Assembly: GCA_903838995.1 (NCBI GenBank)
Contig: CAIMAP010000026.1
Location: 1 to 42,863, forward strand
DNA: 42,863 bases
Source: an uncultured bacterium
GTDB lineage: Bacteria; Bacteroidota; Bacteroidia; Sphingobacteriales; Sphingobacteriaceae
Direction of reading: 5' to 3'
Shown piece after piece: positions 10,348 through 19,952 of this stretch. The notes beneath the pieces are model-generated. The model had not been told where the DNA came from. It did no database searches and saw nothing but the letters and a program-made list of their open reading frames with translations. The translations under genes and the position numbers were made by a program. Each line of letters begins with the position of its first letter. Position 1 is the first letter of the stretch.

Positions 10348-11250
10348 TTAGTTTTTTGCTGCTATTCTTAATTTTGCACTGCGTGCCCTATTGTTGATGC
10401 TTAACTCTGCTTCGCTAGCGATGATAGCTTTACGGCTAACCATGCTAAATGGCACCGTAGTATTACCATATAAATCTTTTTCTAACAAACCAGAAAATTT
10501 TCCTTTTTGTATATAATTTTTTACCAATCTATCTTCTAAAGAATGGTAAGACATGACCACTAATCTTCCCTCTGGTTTTAACACCTCTTCGGTTTGCATT
10601 AAAAAATCTTTTAATACATCGAGCTCTTGGTTAACTTCAATTCTTAAAGCTTGAAATACTTGCGCGAAATATTGATTTTCTTTTCCTCGTTTTGCAATTG
10701 GTTTTACAATATCTTTTAATTGTGCAACCGTGTTAATCTCATTGATCTGACGCGATTTGACAATTAAATTGGCCAATGTTTTTGCATTGTGTAATTCGCC
10801 ATACATGCCAAATATTTTATGCAAATCTGCCTCTGTATAAGTGGCAATAATTTTTTTTGCTGTTAAAGAACGACTTTGATCCATACGCATGTCTAAATCT
10901 GCGTCAAACCGAATAGAGAAGCCCCTTGCAGCATCATCAAACTGATGAGAGGAAACACCTAAATCGGCTAATATGCCATCTACTTTTCCAATTTGATGTA
11001 AGCGTAAATTGTTTTTTAAGAACTGAAAGTTTTGATCAATAAAAATAAATCGATCGTCGTCGATCACATTTTGCAAAGCATCTGGATCTTGATCGAATCC
11101 AATTAAAATTCCATTCGGGCCAAGCTTTGCTAAAATTGCACGGCTGTGTCCACCGCCGCCAAAAGTTACATCTACATAAATACCATCTGCTTTTATATTC
11201 ATGCCGTCTAAACATTCCGACAACATGACTGGTTGATGATACTTACTCAT
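10348..11250 (-). CDS. rsmH: 16S rRNA (cytosine-1402-N4) methyltransferase
   Basis: SAM-dependent enzyme (MraW) that methylates C1402 of 16S rRNA in the decoding centre. The 300-residue sequence has the SAM-binding DVTFGGGGHSRAIL near the N-terminus, a second SAM-contact segment around LIGFDQDPDAL, LADLGVSSHQFD, and the C-terminal VMSYHSLEDRLVKNYI with RSAKLR at the end, all RsmH signatures. The start overlaps the end of mraZ by 8 bases. Confidence 0.97.
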   Translation of the reverse strand: MSKYHQPVMLSECLDGMNIKADGIYVDVTFGGGGHSRAILAKLGPNGILIGFDQDPDALQNVIDDDRFIFIDQNFQFLKNNLRLHQIGKVDGILADLGVSSHQFDDAARGFSIRFDADLDMRMDQSRSLTAKKIIATYTEADLHKIFGMYGELHNAKTLANLIVKSRQINEINTVAQLKDIVKPIAKRGKENQYFAQVFQALRIEVNQELDVLKDFLMQTEEVLKPEGRLVVMSYHSLEDRLVKNYIQKGKFSGLLEKDLYGNTTVPFSMVSRKAIIASEAELSINNRARSAKLRIAAKN

Positions 11251-11707
11251 GTAAGCCCTCCTTTGGCTTTCCCATTACCTCTTCGGCCAGTGATGCAAAA
11301 TCTGCTGGCTCATCGGTTAATAGGTTATCGTAATTTGCTTTAGACCAAACTTCAATGCGATTGGAATAGGCAAATAAGATTAAGTCTTTATCTATTGCGG
11401 CATATTCGGTTAAAGCTTTTGGCAATAACAATCTATTGGTGCCGTCTAACATTAATTCTGATGCTCCTCTAAAAAAGTACCTCGCAAAATCTCTGTTTTT
11501 CTTATTGTATAAGTTGAGCTTATTGACTTCGGCGCTGATGGTTTGCCATTCGTTTAATGGGTATAAAACCAAACATTTCTCGAAACCACGATTAATCACA
11601 AAGCGTCCTTCAGCTGCTGGCGACAGTTGCTTCTTTAGACCTGCCGGAAGCATGATTCTTCCTTTGGGGTCTACTTTGCACTCAAATTCTCCTAAAAACT
11701 GACTCAT
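11243..11707 (-). CDS. mraZ: Transcriptional regulator MraZ
   Basis: First gene of the division/cell wall cluster. The 154-residue protein has two AbrB-like swapped-hairpin domains, each with the family DxxxR-LxxP pattern: DPKGRIMLP near residue 13 and DGTNRLLLP near 87. MraZ proteins form rings that bind tandem repeats at their own promoter and usually repress the cluster. Three matching 10-bp repeats lie 44-73 bases upstream of this start (see separate entry), which supports autoregulation here. Confidence 0.95.
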   Translation of the reverse strand: MSQFLGEFECKVDPKGRIMLPAGLKKQLSPAAEGRFVINRGFEKCLVLYPLNEWQTISAEVNKLNLYNKKNRDFARYFFRGASELMLDGTNRLLLPKALTEYAAIDKDLILFAYSNRIEVWSKANYDNLLTDEPADFASLAEEVMGKPKEGLHE

Positions 11708-11750
11708 ATTGTGATTTTATCGCTGATTGATGTAGTAAAATTAAATATTC

Positions 11751-11780
11751 TTACCACTTTTTACCACATCTTACCACTAA
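11751..11780 (-). promoter_or_regulatory. Putative MraZ operator: three tandem 10-bp GTGGTAA repeats
   Basis: On the mraZ coding strand this reads as three direct copies of GTGGTAA, each followed by three variable bases and each exactly 10 bp from the next. MraZ sites described in other bacteria are also G-rich direct repeats at 10-bp spacing (TGGGN in E. coli, AAAGTG-type in Mycoplasma). Position, number, period and core all fit. A weak -7-like TAATTTTA lies just downstream (11743 to 11736 on the minus strand), which would put the repeats at the -33 region, consistent with repression. Confidence 0.75.
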
Positions 11781-11843
11781 AAAGTTTTCAACATGCCTAT
11801 AACGATAGTAAAAACGAATAAATGCCCAAAAACATGAAAAAAG

Positions 11844-11975
11844 ATGCTAAGCCAGATTTTTAGCTCAGAAGTAGAAAAAATGGCAATGGAAAGGGAAAAA
11901 TTAACCGAATGGCGGAAAAAAGACAAAAAAAATGCGATGAAAAAACCCTCCATCGCATTTAAAAAATTTCTTTAA
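11844..11975 (+). CDS. Possible small basic protein (43 residues), doubtful
   Basis: An open frame on the strand opposite the surrounding genes, between mraZ and the OmpH-like gene. It begins MLSQIFSSEVEKM and ends in a Lys/Arg-rich tail. An in-frame stop lies just upstream of the ATG, so it cannot be longer. Its 3' part reads through the OmpH terminator hairpin, which could produce the Lys-rich composition by chance. No clear promoter or ribosome binding site is visible. It is listed because the stretch has no other gene, not because I am convinced it is translated. Confidence 0.2.
   Translation: MLSQIFSSEVEKMAMEREKLTEWRKKDKKNAMKKPSIAFKKFL
11921..11960 (-). terminator. Rho-independent terminator of the ompH-like gene
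   Basis: A perfect 10-bp inverted repeat (AAATGCGATG, 11930-11939; CATCGCATTT, 11951-11960) with an 11-base loop is followed on the minus strand by a run of eight T residues. It lies about 20 bases after the OmpH-like stop codon and would insulate that transcript from the mraZ promoter region. Confidence 0.85.
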
Positions 11976-11980
11976 AAATT

Positions 11981-12556
11981 TTATTTTTTATAGGCTTTAT
12001 TTAAACCTTTTAAAACATCTTGCGTAATGTCTAAACTATCATTTGCAAATAAAATACCAGTGCCTTTTGCATAGTTCATAACAATTTTATATTTTTTATC
12101 TTTACTAAATTCTTTGAGGTAAGCGGCTACTTTATCAAATAATGCTTCGTTAAATTTAGCTTGTTCTTCTTGTAAATTTGCACTTGCATTTTCGCTGTAT
12201 TGCTTGAATGCTTCTTGCTTTTTCATCAAAGATTCTTCGACACTGGCACGCTGCTCTGTGCTCATGCCTGTGGCGCTTTGCTGATAGGCACCAATTTCTT
12301 TTTCTAATACCCCACGCTTAGCCATAATAACATTTTCTACCTGTTTTGTTTTGTCTTCAAAATCTTTTTTTGCATCAATAAAATAATCGTAATTATTTAA
12401 CAAGGTATCACCGTTTACATAAACAGTTGTTGGTGCATTCGCAGCAGTTAATGCAGGAGATGTGTTTTGATTAGATTGATCTTGCCATCTTAAAATATAT
12501 AAAACAACAACCGCAATAAATAAAACAATGTTTAAGTAAATTGATAAATTTTTCAT
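11981..12556 (-). CDS. OmpH/Skp-family periplasmic chaperone-like protein
   Basis: The 191-residue protein starts with a hydrophobic signal or anchor (about residues 5-22). A long Lys/Glu/Gln-rich helical region (about 60-150) follows, then a compact end with YKIVMNYAKGTGILFANDSLDIT and the terminal LNKAYKK. This arrangement, with helical tentacle arms flanked by the strands of the trimerisation body, is that of OmpH/Skp, which holds unfolded outer membrane proteins in the periplasm. The anchor looks uncleaved, so it may stay tethered to the membrane. It follows slyD by 27 bases and is likely co-transcribed. Confidence 0.85.
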   Translation of the reverse strand: MKNLSIYLNIVLFIAVVVLYILRWQDQSNQNTSPALTAANAPTTVYVNGDTLLNNYDYFIDAKKDFEDKTKQVENVIMAKRGVLEKEIGAYQQSATGMSTEQRASVEESLMKKQEAFKQYSENASANLQEEQAKFNEALFDKVAAYLKEFSKDKKYKIVMNYAKGTGILFANDSLDITQDVLKGLNKAYKK

Positions 12557-12583
12557 GTAGCAATTATTAGTAAATATTAAAAA

Positions 12584-13096
12584 TTAATGTTGGTGACCAT
12601 GTTCGCCATGCACATGTCCATGATCCATTTCTTCTGCTGTTGCTTCTCTTACATCATGAATCAAACCATCAAAAAACAAATCACGACCCGCTAATGGGTG
12701 ATTAAAATCCATTTTAATGGTTGCTTCGCCAACCTCTAACACTAGGCCTTGCATTTTATTGCCTTCGTTATCTGTCATTGGAATAAAATGACCAGACACA
12801 ATCATTTCATCGTCAAATTTACCATCTACCACAAAGATATCTTTAGGTAAATCTACAATAGCCGTTTCGTCAATTTCGCCATAACCAGATTCTTCTTTGC
12901 TCAATTTAAAGCTAAATGCTTCTCCTATAGCAAGGTTGTCTATTGACTCCTCAAATTTAGGGGGTAAACCACCCATTCCATGCAAGTAAACAAACAAGGT
13001 TTCTGGGGTTACTTTTTCTACCATTAGCATCTCTGTGCCATCTTCAATTTTTAATTCATAGGTCAAAGACACTACTTTGTTTGCTGATACTTTCAT
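12584..13096 (-). CDS. slyD: SlyD-type FKBP peptidyl-prolyl cis-trans isomerase
   Basis: A 170-residue cytoplasmic prolyl isomerase and chaperone of the SlyD family. The FKBP fold is split by an insert-in-flap domain (about 70-130, from EESGYGEIDE to the LVLEVGEATIKMD region) and closes with the SlyD signature NHPLAGRDLFFDG. The tail after residue 157 is His-rich (DHGHVHGEHGHQH), as in SlyD proteins that bind Ni and Zn. A -7 element TACCTTTG lies on the minus strand about 100 bases upstream, giving a leader of roughly 95 bases. Confidence 0.93.
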   Translation of the reverse strand: MKVSANKVVSLTYELKIEDGTEMLMVEKVTPETLFVYLHGMGGLPPKFEESIDNLAIGEAFSFKLSKEESGYGEIDETAIVDLPKDIFVVDGKFDDEMIVSGHFIPMTDNEGNKMQGLVLEVGEATIKMDFNHPLAGRDLFFDGLIHDVREATAEEMDHGHVHGEHGHQH

Positions 13097-13197
13097 TTAT
13101 ACTTTTTTTTTAAAATTTAGAAACAGGAAAAACCCTTTCAAATAGGGCATTTTAAAGGATTTTGAGTGATAAATCAAAACATCAAAATTTCCAGCGT

Positions 13198-13205
13198 CAA
13201 AGGTA
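13198..13205 (-). promoter_or_regulatory. -7 promoter element for slyD-ompH
   Basis: TACCTTTG on the minus strand is an exact match to the Bacteroidota -7 consensus TAnnTTTG. A TTTG lies upstream at 13222-13219 with a 13-base spacer, shorter than the usual 17-23, so the -33 part is uncertain. Confidence 0.5.
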
Positions 13206-13264
13206 ATTAAATACTTCACAAAATGTTGAAAAAAAGTTCGATTTATCGACAAAATTCATTCCCA

Positions 13265-13290
13265 TTTGCGGGCAAAAAAAAGTATCTTTG
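13265..13290 (+). promoter_or_regulatory. Promoter of gyrB
   Basis: TATCTTTG (13283-13290) matches TAnnTTTG exactly and lies 22 bases before the gyrB start. A TTTG at 13265-13268 may be the -33 element, although its 14-base spacer is short. Confidence 0.6.
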
Positions 13291-13300
13291 AAACCATTGA

Positions 13301-15271
<1,971 letters not shown>

Positions 15272-15281
15272 TTGAATTTTT

Positions 15282-15329
15282 AATCAAAAAAAAAATCAGC
15301 TAATAAATTAGCTGATTTTTTTTTGATTA
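15282..15329. terminator. Bidirectional terminator between gyrB and mdh
   Basis: A long hairpin: AATC, ten A, TCAGCTAA, a four-base TAAA loop, TTAGCTGA, nine T, GATT. The stem is flanked by A- and T-runs, so it can end both gyrB (plus) and mdh (minus) transcripts. Confidence 0.9.
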
Positions 15330-15348
15330 ATTTTTTAGAGAAATGCAA

Positions 15349-16287
15349 TTACACTAATTTCATGTCTACTAAAACTTGATTCATATTTCTTACCGCATCT
15401 GCACTTTTATTAAATGCCGCTTGTTCTGTTTCATTTAATTTATAATCAATAATTTTTTCCCATCCGTTTTTACCAATCACTACTGGTACACCTAAACAAA
15501 TATCTGATTGACCGTATTCGCCATCTAAGGCTACACAACATGGGAACACTTTTTTCTCATCGCGGATAATACTTTCAACCAATGCCGCTCCTGCTGCACC
15601 TGGTGCATACCAAGCCGAAGTACCTAATAAGCCAGTAAGCGTAGCACCACCAACCATAGTATCTGCTGCAATTTTTTCTAATTGCGCAGCATCTAATAAA
15701 TTACTAATTGCTAATCCATTTAAGGTTGCTAAACGAGTTAAAGGAATCATAGTGGTATCACCATGTCCACCAACCACTACTCCGTGTAAATCATTCGAAG
15801 AGCAATTTAATTCTTTGCTTAAATAATATTTGAATCTTGCACTGTCTAAAATTCCACCCATTCCAATAATTCTGTTTTTAGGAATACCGCTCGATTTTAA
15901 AGCAAGGTAAGTCATGGTATCCATTGGATTTGAAATAACCACAATGATGGCATTTGGAGAATGCTTTAAAATATTTTCGGTAACGCCTTTCACAATTCCT
16001 GCATTGATGCCGATTAATTCTTCGCGCGTCATTCCTGGTTTTCTAGGAATACCAGAAGTAATAACCGCAACATCTGTTCCAGCAGTTTTTGCATAATCGT
16101 TGGTACAACCAATAATATTGGTATCGAATCCAAGCAATGCTGCTGTTTGCATCATATCCATGGCTTTACCTTCGGCAAATCCTTCTTTGATGTCTAATAA
16201 AACCAATTCTTTTGCTAATTCTTTACGAGCTATGTTGTCTGCACAGGTTGCCCCTACTGCTCCAGCTCCAACTACCGTTATTTTCAT
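15349..16287 (-). CDS. mdh: Malate dehydrogenase (LDH-like type)
   Basis: NAD-dependent enzyme of the TCA cycle interconverting malate and oxaloacetate. The 312 residues have the Rossmann GAGAVGATCA, Asp32 after strand 2 (NAD preference), substrate arginines in IPRKPGMTREE (Arg82, Arg88) and Arg151, and the catalytic His175 in GGHGDTTM. Arg in the IPRKPG loop favours malate over lactate dehydrogenase. It belongs to the MDH type 3 group used by Bacteroidota. A TATATTCG (16328 to 16321, minus strand) is a one-mismatch -7 candidate. Confidence 0.95.
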   Translation of the reverse strand: MKITVVGAGAVGATCADNIARKELAKELVLLDIKEGFAEGKAMDMMQTAALLGFDTNIIGCTNDYAKTAGTDVAVITSGIPRKPGMTREELIGINAGIVKGVTENILKHSPNAIIVVISNPMDTMTYLALKSSGIPKNRIIGMGGILDSARFKYYLSKELNCSSNDLHGVVVGGHGDTTMIPLTRLATLNGLAISNLLDAAQLEKIAADTMVGGATLTGLLGTSAWYAPGAAGAALVESIIRDEKKVFPCCVALDGEYGQSDICLGVPVVIGKNGWEKIIDYKLNETEQAAFNKSADAVRNMNQVLVDMKLV

Positions 16288-16372
16288 ATGATGATTTTTA
16301 TTTGTTCAGAAATTCTGATGCGAATATAGAGAAGATTCATAAGTTTATAAAACGAATTATTACTTTCGCATT

Positions 16373-17284
16373 ATGATAAAAATTTTGGTAACCGGGAGTA
16401 ACGGATTGTTGGGTCAAAAACTAAGTGACCAATTACGCCTGAACCCTGATATTCAATTAATTAATACTTCTAAAGGCGAAGATAGATACCCTCATACTAC
16501 GGGCTATACTTATTTTCCAATGGATATTTGCGACCGATCGGCCATCTTAACTTTATTGGCCAATACCAATCCTGATATAGTCATTCATACCGCGGCAATG
16601 ACTAATGTAGATACCTGCGAATCGGATAGAACGGGTTGTTGGGATTTAAATGTAAATGCAGTCGCTCATTTAATAGAGGCCAGCAAAATCAATCCTTTTC
16701 ATTTAGTGCATTTGTCTACCGATTTTATTTATGATGGAGAAGATGGGCCATACAACGAAACGGCTATTCCAAATCCATTGAGTTATTATGGCGAATCAAA
16801 ACTAGCAGCAGAAAAATTAATAGAAAATGCCGGTATTTCTTATAGTATTATCAGAACCATCATTGTATATGGTGTAGCATCACAAATGAGTAGGAATAAC
16901 ATTGTGCTTTGGGCAAAATCTGTTTTAGAAAAAGGAGAAAATATTTCGATTGTAGACGATCAATTTAGAATGCCCACTTTAGCAGAAGACCTTGCTACTG
17001 CATGTATTTCGGCTGGAATGAAAAAAGCGCAAGGCGCATACAATGTTTCGGGCAAAGACTATATGAGCATATTCGAACTGGTGAATCGAATTGCAGATTA
17101 CTATCAACTATCAAAAGAAAATATCAAAAGTATTTCTTCCAACACCTTAAATCAAGCAGCTAAAAGGCCGCCCAGAACAGGTTTTGTATTAGCAAAGGCT
17201 ATCAAAGAATTAGATTACAAACCCCATTCTTTTGAAGAAGGCTTAGCCCTGATTCAAAAACAATTGGACGAAAAAAGTGTTTAA
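16373..17284 (+). CDS. RmlD-like NAD(P)-dependent sugar reductase (extended SDR)
   Basis: A 303-residue extended short-chain dehydrogenase. It has the nucleotide-binding GSNGLLG (8-14), the active-site STDFIYDG (Thr116 near the catalytic site) and the YGESK catalytic Tyr139/Lys143 pair. The overall pattern, with TAAMTNVDTCE and STDFIYDG, matches dTDP-4-dehydrorhamnose reductase. No other rhamnose or nucleotide-sugar genes are nearby, so the true substrate is open; many Bacteroidota carry such orphan RmlD-like reductases. It is divergent from mdh, and the peroxiredoxin gene follows by 23 bases. Confidence 0.8.
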   Translation: MIKILVTGSNGLLGQKLSDQLRLNPDIQLINTSKGEDRYPHTTGYTYFPMDICDRSAILTLLANTNPDIVIHTAAMTNVDTCESDRTGCWDLNVNAVAHLIEASKINPFHLVHLSTDFIYDGEDGPYNETAIPNPLSYYGESKLAAEKLIENAGISYSIIRTIIVYGVASQMSRNNIVLWAKSVLEKGENISIVDDQFRMPTLAEDLATACISAGMKKAQGAYNVSGKDYMSIFELVNRIADYYQLSKENIKSISSNTLNQAAKRPPRTGFVLAKAIKELDYKPHSFEEGLALIQKQLDEKSV

Positions 17285-17307
17285 CTAAAAAATAATATAT
17301 ACAAATT

Positions 17308-17778
17308 ATGGCTTTAACAATTGGACAAGCAGCTCCTGCTTTTAAATTATTCAACTCAGAAAAAGAAGAAGTTGCATTAACAGATTTCTTAGGAAAAAAA
17401 GTAATCATTCACTTTTTCCCGCAAGCATTTACCGGTGTGTGTACAACACAACTTTGCACCATGCGCGACAACTTAAATTACTACACAGACTTAAACGCAG
17501 TAGTATTAGGTATTTCAGTCGATTCTGTATTTACTTTAGGTAAATTCAAAGAAGAGCAAAACTACAACTTCAGTTTATTGTCAGACTTCAACAAAGAAGT
17601 AGCTAAGGCATACGATGCTTTATACGAAAACTGGATTTTGAATATGAACGGTGTGGCTAAAAGAGCTGCTTTTGTAATTGATTCAAACGGAATTTTACAA
17701 TATGCAGAGGTTTTAGAAAGCGCTGGCGATTTGCCAAATTTCGAAGCCATTAAAGCTTGTGTTGCTCAAATAGCTTAA
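17308..17778 (+). CDS. Peroxiredoxin (AhpC/TSA, BCP-like)
   Basis: Cytoplasmic thiol peroxidase reducing H2O2 and organic peroxides. The 156-residue protein has the thioredoxin-fold active site FPQAFTGVCTTQLC, with peroxidatic Cys45 and a second Cys50 five residues later. That Cys spacing is the one seen in E. coli BCP, where the second Cys acts as resolving residue within the same chain. The distal Arg that polarises the peroxide is probably in the NGVAKRAAFVID region. No terminator separates it from the RmlD-like gene upstream, so they may share a transcript. Confidence 0.92.
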   Translation: MALTIGQAAPAFKLFNSEKEEVALTDFLGKKVIIHFFPQAFTGVCTTQLCTMRDNLNYYTDLNAVVLGISVDSVFTLGKFKEEQNYNFSLLSDFNKEVAKAYDALYENWILNMNGVAKRAAFVIDSNGILQYAEVLESAGDLPNFEAIKACVAQIA

Positions 17779-17806
17779 ATTTTAGGCTTTTTTGATAAAA
17801 ATTTCC

Positions 17807-17835
17807 TTGAAATTAGATTTGGTTGGTTATATTTG
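17807..17835 (+). promoter_or_regulatory. Promoter of tRNA-Arg
   Basis: TATATTTG (17828-17835) is an exact -7 match, with TTG at 17807-17809 and an 18-base spacer. It lies 36 bases before the tRNA. Confidence 0.7.
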
Positions 17836-17871
17836 CAGCCCAAAGGATAGGTTTAACCTACTGAAGGAAAT

Positions 17872-17945
17872 GCATTTGTAGCTCAATTGGATAGAGCATC
17901 TCACTACGGATGAGAAGGTTTGGGGTTCGAATCCCTACAAGTGCA
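17872..17945 (+). tRNA. tRNA-Arg (anticodon ACG)
   Basis: A cloverleaf of 74 bases. Acceptor GCATTTG pairs with CAAGTGC (one G-T pair), followed by discriminator A. The anticodon stem TCTCA/TGAGA encloses loop CTACGGA with anticodon ACG at 17906-17908. The T arm contains GGTTCGAATCC-type sequence. The CCA end is not encoded. ACG is normally deaminated to ICG by TadA to read CGU, CGC and CGA. Confidence 0.95.
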
Positions 17946-17949
17946 CTTT

Positions 17950-17980
17950 AAAGCTCTTCTTCACAGAAGGGCTTTTTTTT
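17950..17980 (+). terminator. Terminator after tRNA-Arg
   Basis: AAAGCTCTTC and GAAGGGCTTT pair (one G-T) around a short loop, followed by a T-run. The stem starts 5 bases after the tRNA end. Confidence 0.85.
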
Positions 17981-18010
17981 TGATTTAAATTGCAATTATA
18001 TTAATTGAAT

Positions 18011-18388
18011 ATGGTTCCTTCAAAAGAAGTTAGTTTATACATTGCTACGTTCCCTAAAGCAACACAGGCACTCTTAAAAGAATTAAGGGAATGTATAGCC
18101 AGAACAATTCCAAATGCAACAGAACTTATCAGCTATGGAATGCCAGCTTACAAACAACATGGGGTGTTAGTCTATTTTGCAGCTTACAAAAACCACATTG
18201 GCTTCTATCCTACTGCAAATGGAATTAAACAATTTGAAAGCGAATTTGGCCAATATAAATTCAGCAAAGGCGCCGTTCAATTTCCGTTAGATGAAAAATT
18301 ACCACTCAAATTGATTATTAAAATGGTTAAATTTAGAGCTAAAGAAGACCTAGCTAAATTTCAATTAAAGCAAAAAAGTGGAAAGTAA
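18011..18388 (+). CDS. DUF1801 (YdhG-like) protein
   Basis: A 125-residue soluble protein containing ELISYGMPAYK, the IGFYP segment and the C-terminal PLKLIIKMVKFRAKE. These are the recurring features of the DUF1801/YdhG family, whose fold is known but whose biochemical role is not settled. I start it at the ATG rather than an in-frame TTG two codons earlier. The last codons overlap the GTG start of the next gene by 11 bases, so the two are probably co-translated. Confidence 0.8.
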   Translation: MVPSKEVSLYIATFPKATQALLKELRECIARTIPNATELISYGMPAYKQHGVLVYFAAYKNHIGFYPTANGIKQFESEFGQYKFSKGAVQFPLDEKLPLKLIIKMVKFRAKEDLAKFQLKQKSGK

Positions 18389-18923
18389 TCAATACCAAAA
18401 CGTTTCAGAATTAGCCAGGGGAACTTACGAAAATTGCGATTTTAAAAATTGTAATTTCGAAAACAGTCCATTTAATCACCTTATTTTTATTGATTGCACA
18501 TTTAAAGATTGTAACTTAAGCAATGTCAGTTTAGCACAAACTTCTTTTAGAGAAGTCAGTTTTTCAAACTGCAAAATGATTGGATTGCATTTTGAAAATT
18601 GTATGCCATTTTTATTTGCTGTTTCGTTTGCTAAATGCCAGCTCAACTTAAGTTCTTTTTACAAAGTCAATTTAAAGAAAACTACTTTTACTAATTGCGA
18701 ACTCAAAGAAGTTGATTTTACCTCGGCAAATTTAGCAGAAGCATATTTAGCAGAATGCGACTGCCAACTTGCTGTTTTTGATGATACTAATTTAGAAAAA
18801 GCAAATTTAACCACAGCTTACCATTACCAAATTGACCCTAATAAAAATAAAATTAAAAAAGCTCAATTTTCGCTAGAAGGCTTAGCTGGATTGCTTTTGC
18901 ATCATCAAATTATTATTAAATAA
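18378..18923 (+). CDS. Pentapeptide-repeat protein (Qnr/McbG-like shape)
   Basis: The 181-residue protein is built almost wholly from five-residue turns with a central Phe or Leu: CDFKNCNFEN, CTFKDCNLSN, CELKEVDFTSANLAEAYL. These would fold into a right-handed quadrilateral beta-helix. The helix is interrupted near residue 76 (MPFLFAVSF), and the C-terminus closes with KKAQFSLEGLAGLLL, resembling the dimerisation end of Qnr and McbG proteins that mimic DNA and protect gyrase. The role here is inferred from shape only. Translation must begin at GTG: the next in-frame ATG is about 70 codons in. Confidence 0.82.
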   Translation: MESNQYQNVSELARGTYENCDFKNCNFENSPFNHLIFIDCTFKDCNLSNVSLAQTSFREVSFSNCKMIGLHFENCMPFLFAVSFAKCQLNLSSFYKVNLKKTTFTNCELKEVDFTSANLAEAYLAECDCQLAVFDDTNLEKANLTTAYHYQIDPNKNKIKKAQFSLEGLAGLLLHHQIIIK

Positions 18924-18927
18924 AAAA

Positions 18928-19950
18928 ATGAAATTGAAATCATGCTTATTTAGTTTTTTATTTTTCTTTATCAGTTTTTCGTCATTTGCACAAAACTGGC
19001 AAATGATATGGGCGGAAGAATTTAACTATACTGGTTTACCCGATAGCACTAAATGGACCAACGAAATTGGATTGATTAGAAATAACGAGTTACAATATTA
19101 TACCAAAAATAGAATTGAAAACAATTGGGTGTCTAATGGGCAGCTTAAAATTATTGGGAGAAAAGAAGCCTACAATGGATCGGACTATACCTCTGCAAGT
19201 ATTACCACCGACCAGCAATTTACATGTACCTACGGTAAAATTGAAGCGAACATAAAAATTCCTATTGGACAAGGATTATGGCCTGCATTTTGGATGTTAG
19301 GACAAAATATTTGGCAAATTGGTTGGCCAAAATGCGGTGAGATTGATATTATGGAGCACATTAATTTGGATAACGTGAACCATGGCACCATGCATTGGGA
19401 CAACAATGGGCATACCAGTTTTGGAGGTACCACCATATGTGATTTTAATCAGTTTCATTTATTTGGCATTGAGTGGGACAACAGCATGATTCGATGGTAT
19501 GTAGATGGGGTAAAATATAAAGAAGGATATATTTATAACAATATCAACAATACAGAAGAATTTCATAAACCATTCTATCTTATTTTAAATTTAGCCATAG
19601 GCGGTAATTGGCCAGGTAGCCCTAATGCACAAACTAGTTTTCCAGATACGTTGTTGGTAGATTATGTGAGGGTGTATGAAAAAGTAACCGGAATCGAAAA
19701 TGTTATTTCTACTAATCATCTCTTAACAATATATCCAAACCCAATTGTGAATCATGCAACTGTTAAAACTACTGCTGAATTTGAAAACGGCATCATTAGC
19801 ATCACAGATATTAATGGAAAAGAAGTTTTTAGCTGTGTGGCTACTTACCCCGAAACACCTATACAAATTGACTTTCTACCCAAAGGAGTGTATTTAATAA
19901 ATTTAAGTACCGAAAAATTTATTACCAGAAATAAATTTATTAAAGAATAA
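18928..19950 (+). CDS. Secreted GH16 beta-glucanase (laminarinase-like) with T9SS sorting domain
   Basis: A 340-residue exported glycoside hydrolase. It has a signal peptide (residues 1-21, cut after SFA), then a GH16 jelly-roll domain with the catalytic GEIDIMEH (Glu138 nucleophile, Asp140, Glu143 acid/base), the ExDxxE form typical of laminarinases. The last 75 or so residues (from LLTIYPNPIVNHA to KFITRNKFIKE) are a Por-secretion type A sorting domain, so the enzyme is expected to cross the outer membrane by T9SS and be surface-attached or released. Likely substrate is beta-1,3-glucan. It starts 4 bases after the pentapeptide gene. Confidence 0.92.
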   Translation: MKLKSCLFSFLFFFISFSSFAQNWQMIWAEEFNYTGLPDSTKWTNEIGLIRNNELQYYTKNRIENNWVSNGQLKIIGRKEAYNGSDYTSASITTDQQFTCTYGKIEANIKIPIGQGLWPAFWMLGQNIWQIGWPKCGEIDIMEHINLDNVNHGTMHWDNNGHTSFGGTTICDFNQFHLFGIEWDNSMIRWYVDGVKYKEGYIYNNINNTEEFHKPFYLILNLAIGGNWPGSPNAQTSFPDTLLVDYVRVYEKVTGIENVISTNHLLTIYPNPIVNHATVKTTAEFENGIISITDINGKEVFSCVATYPETPIQIDFLPKGVYLINLSTEKFITRNKFIKE

Positions 19951-19952
19951 AA

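Noticed and set aside
12970-13160. CCCT-TTCAAAT-AGGG hairpin near 13133-13147 as a riboswitch in the slyD leader
   Set aside because: A single 4-bp stem with no further conserved structure; the leader is too short and simple for any riboswitch class I know.
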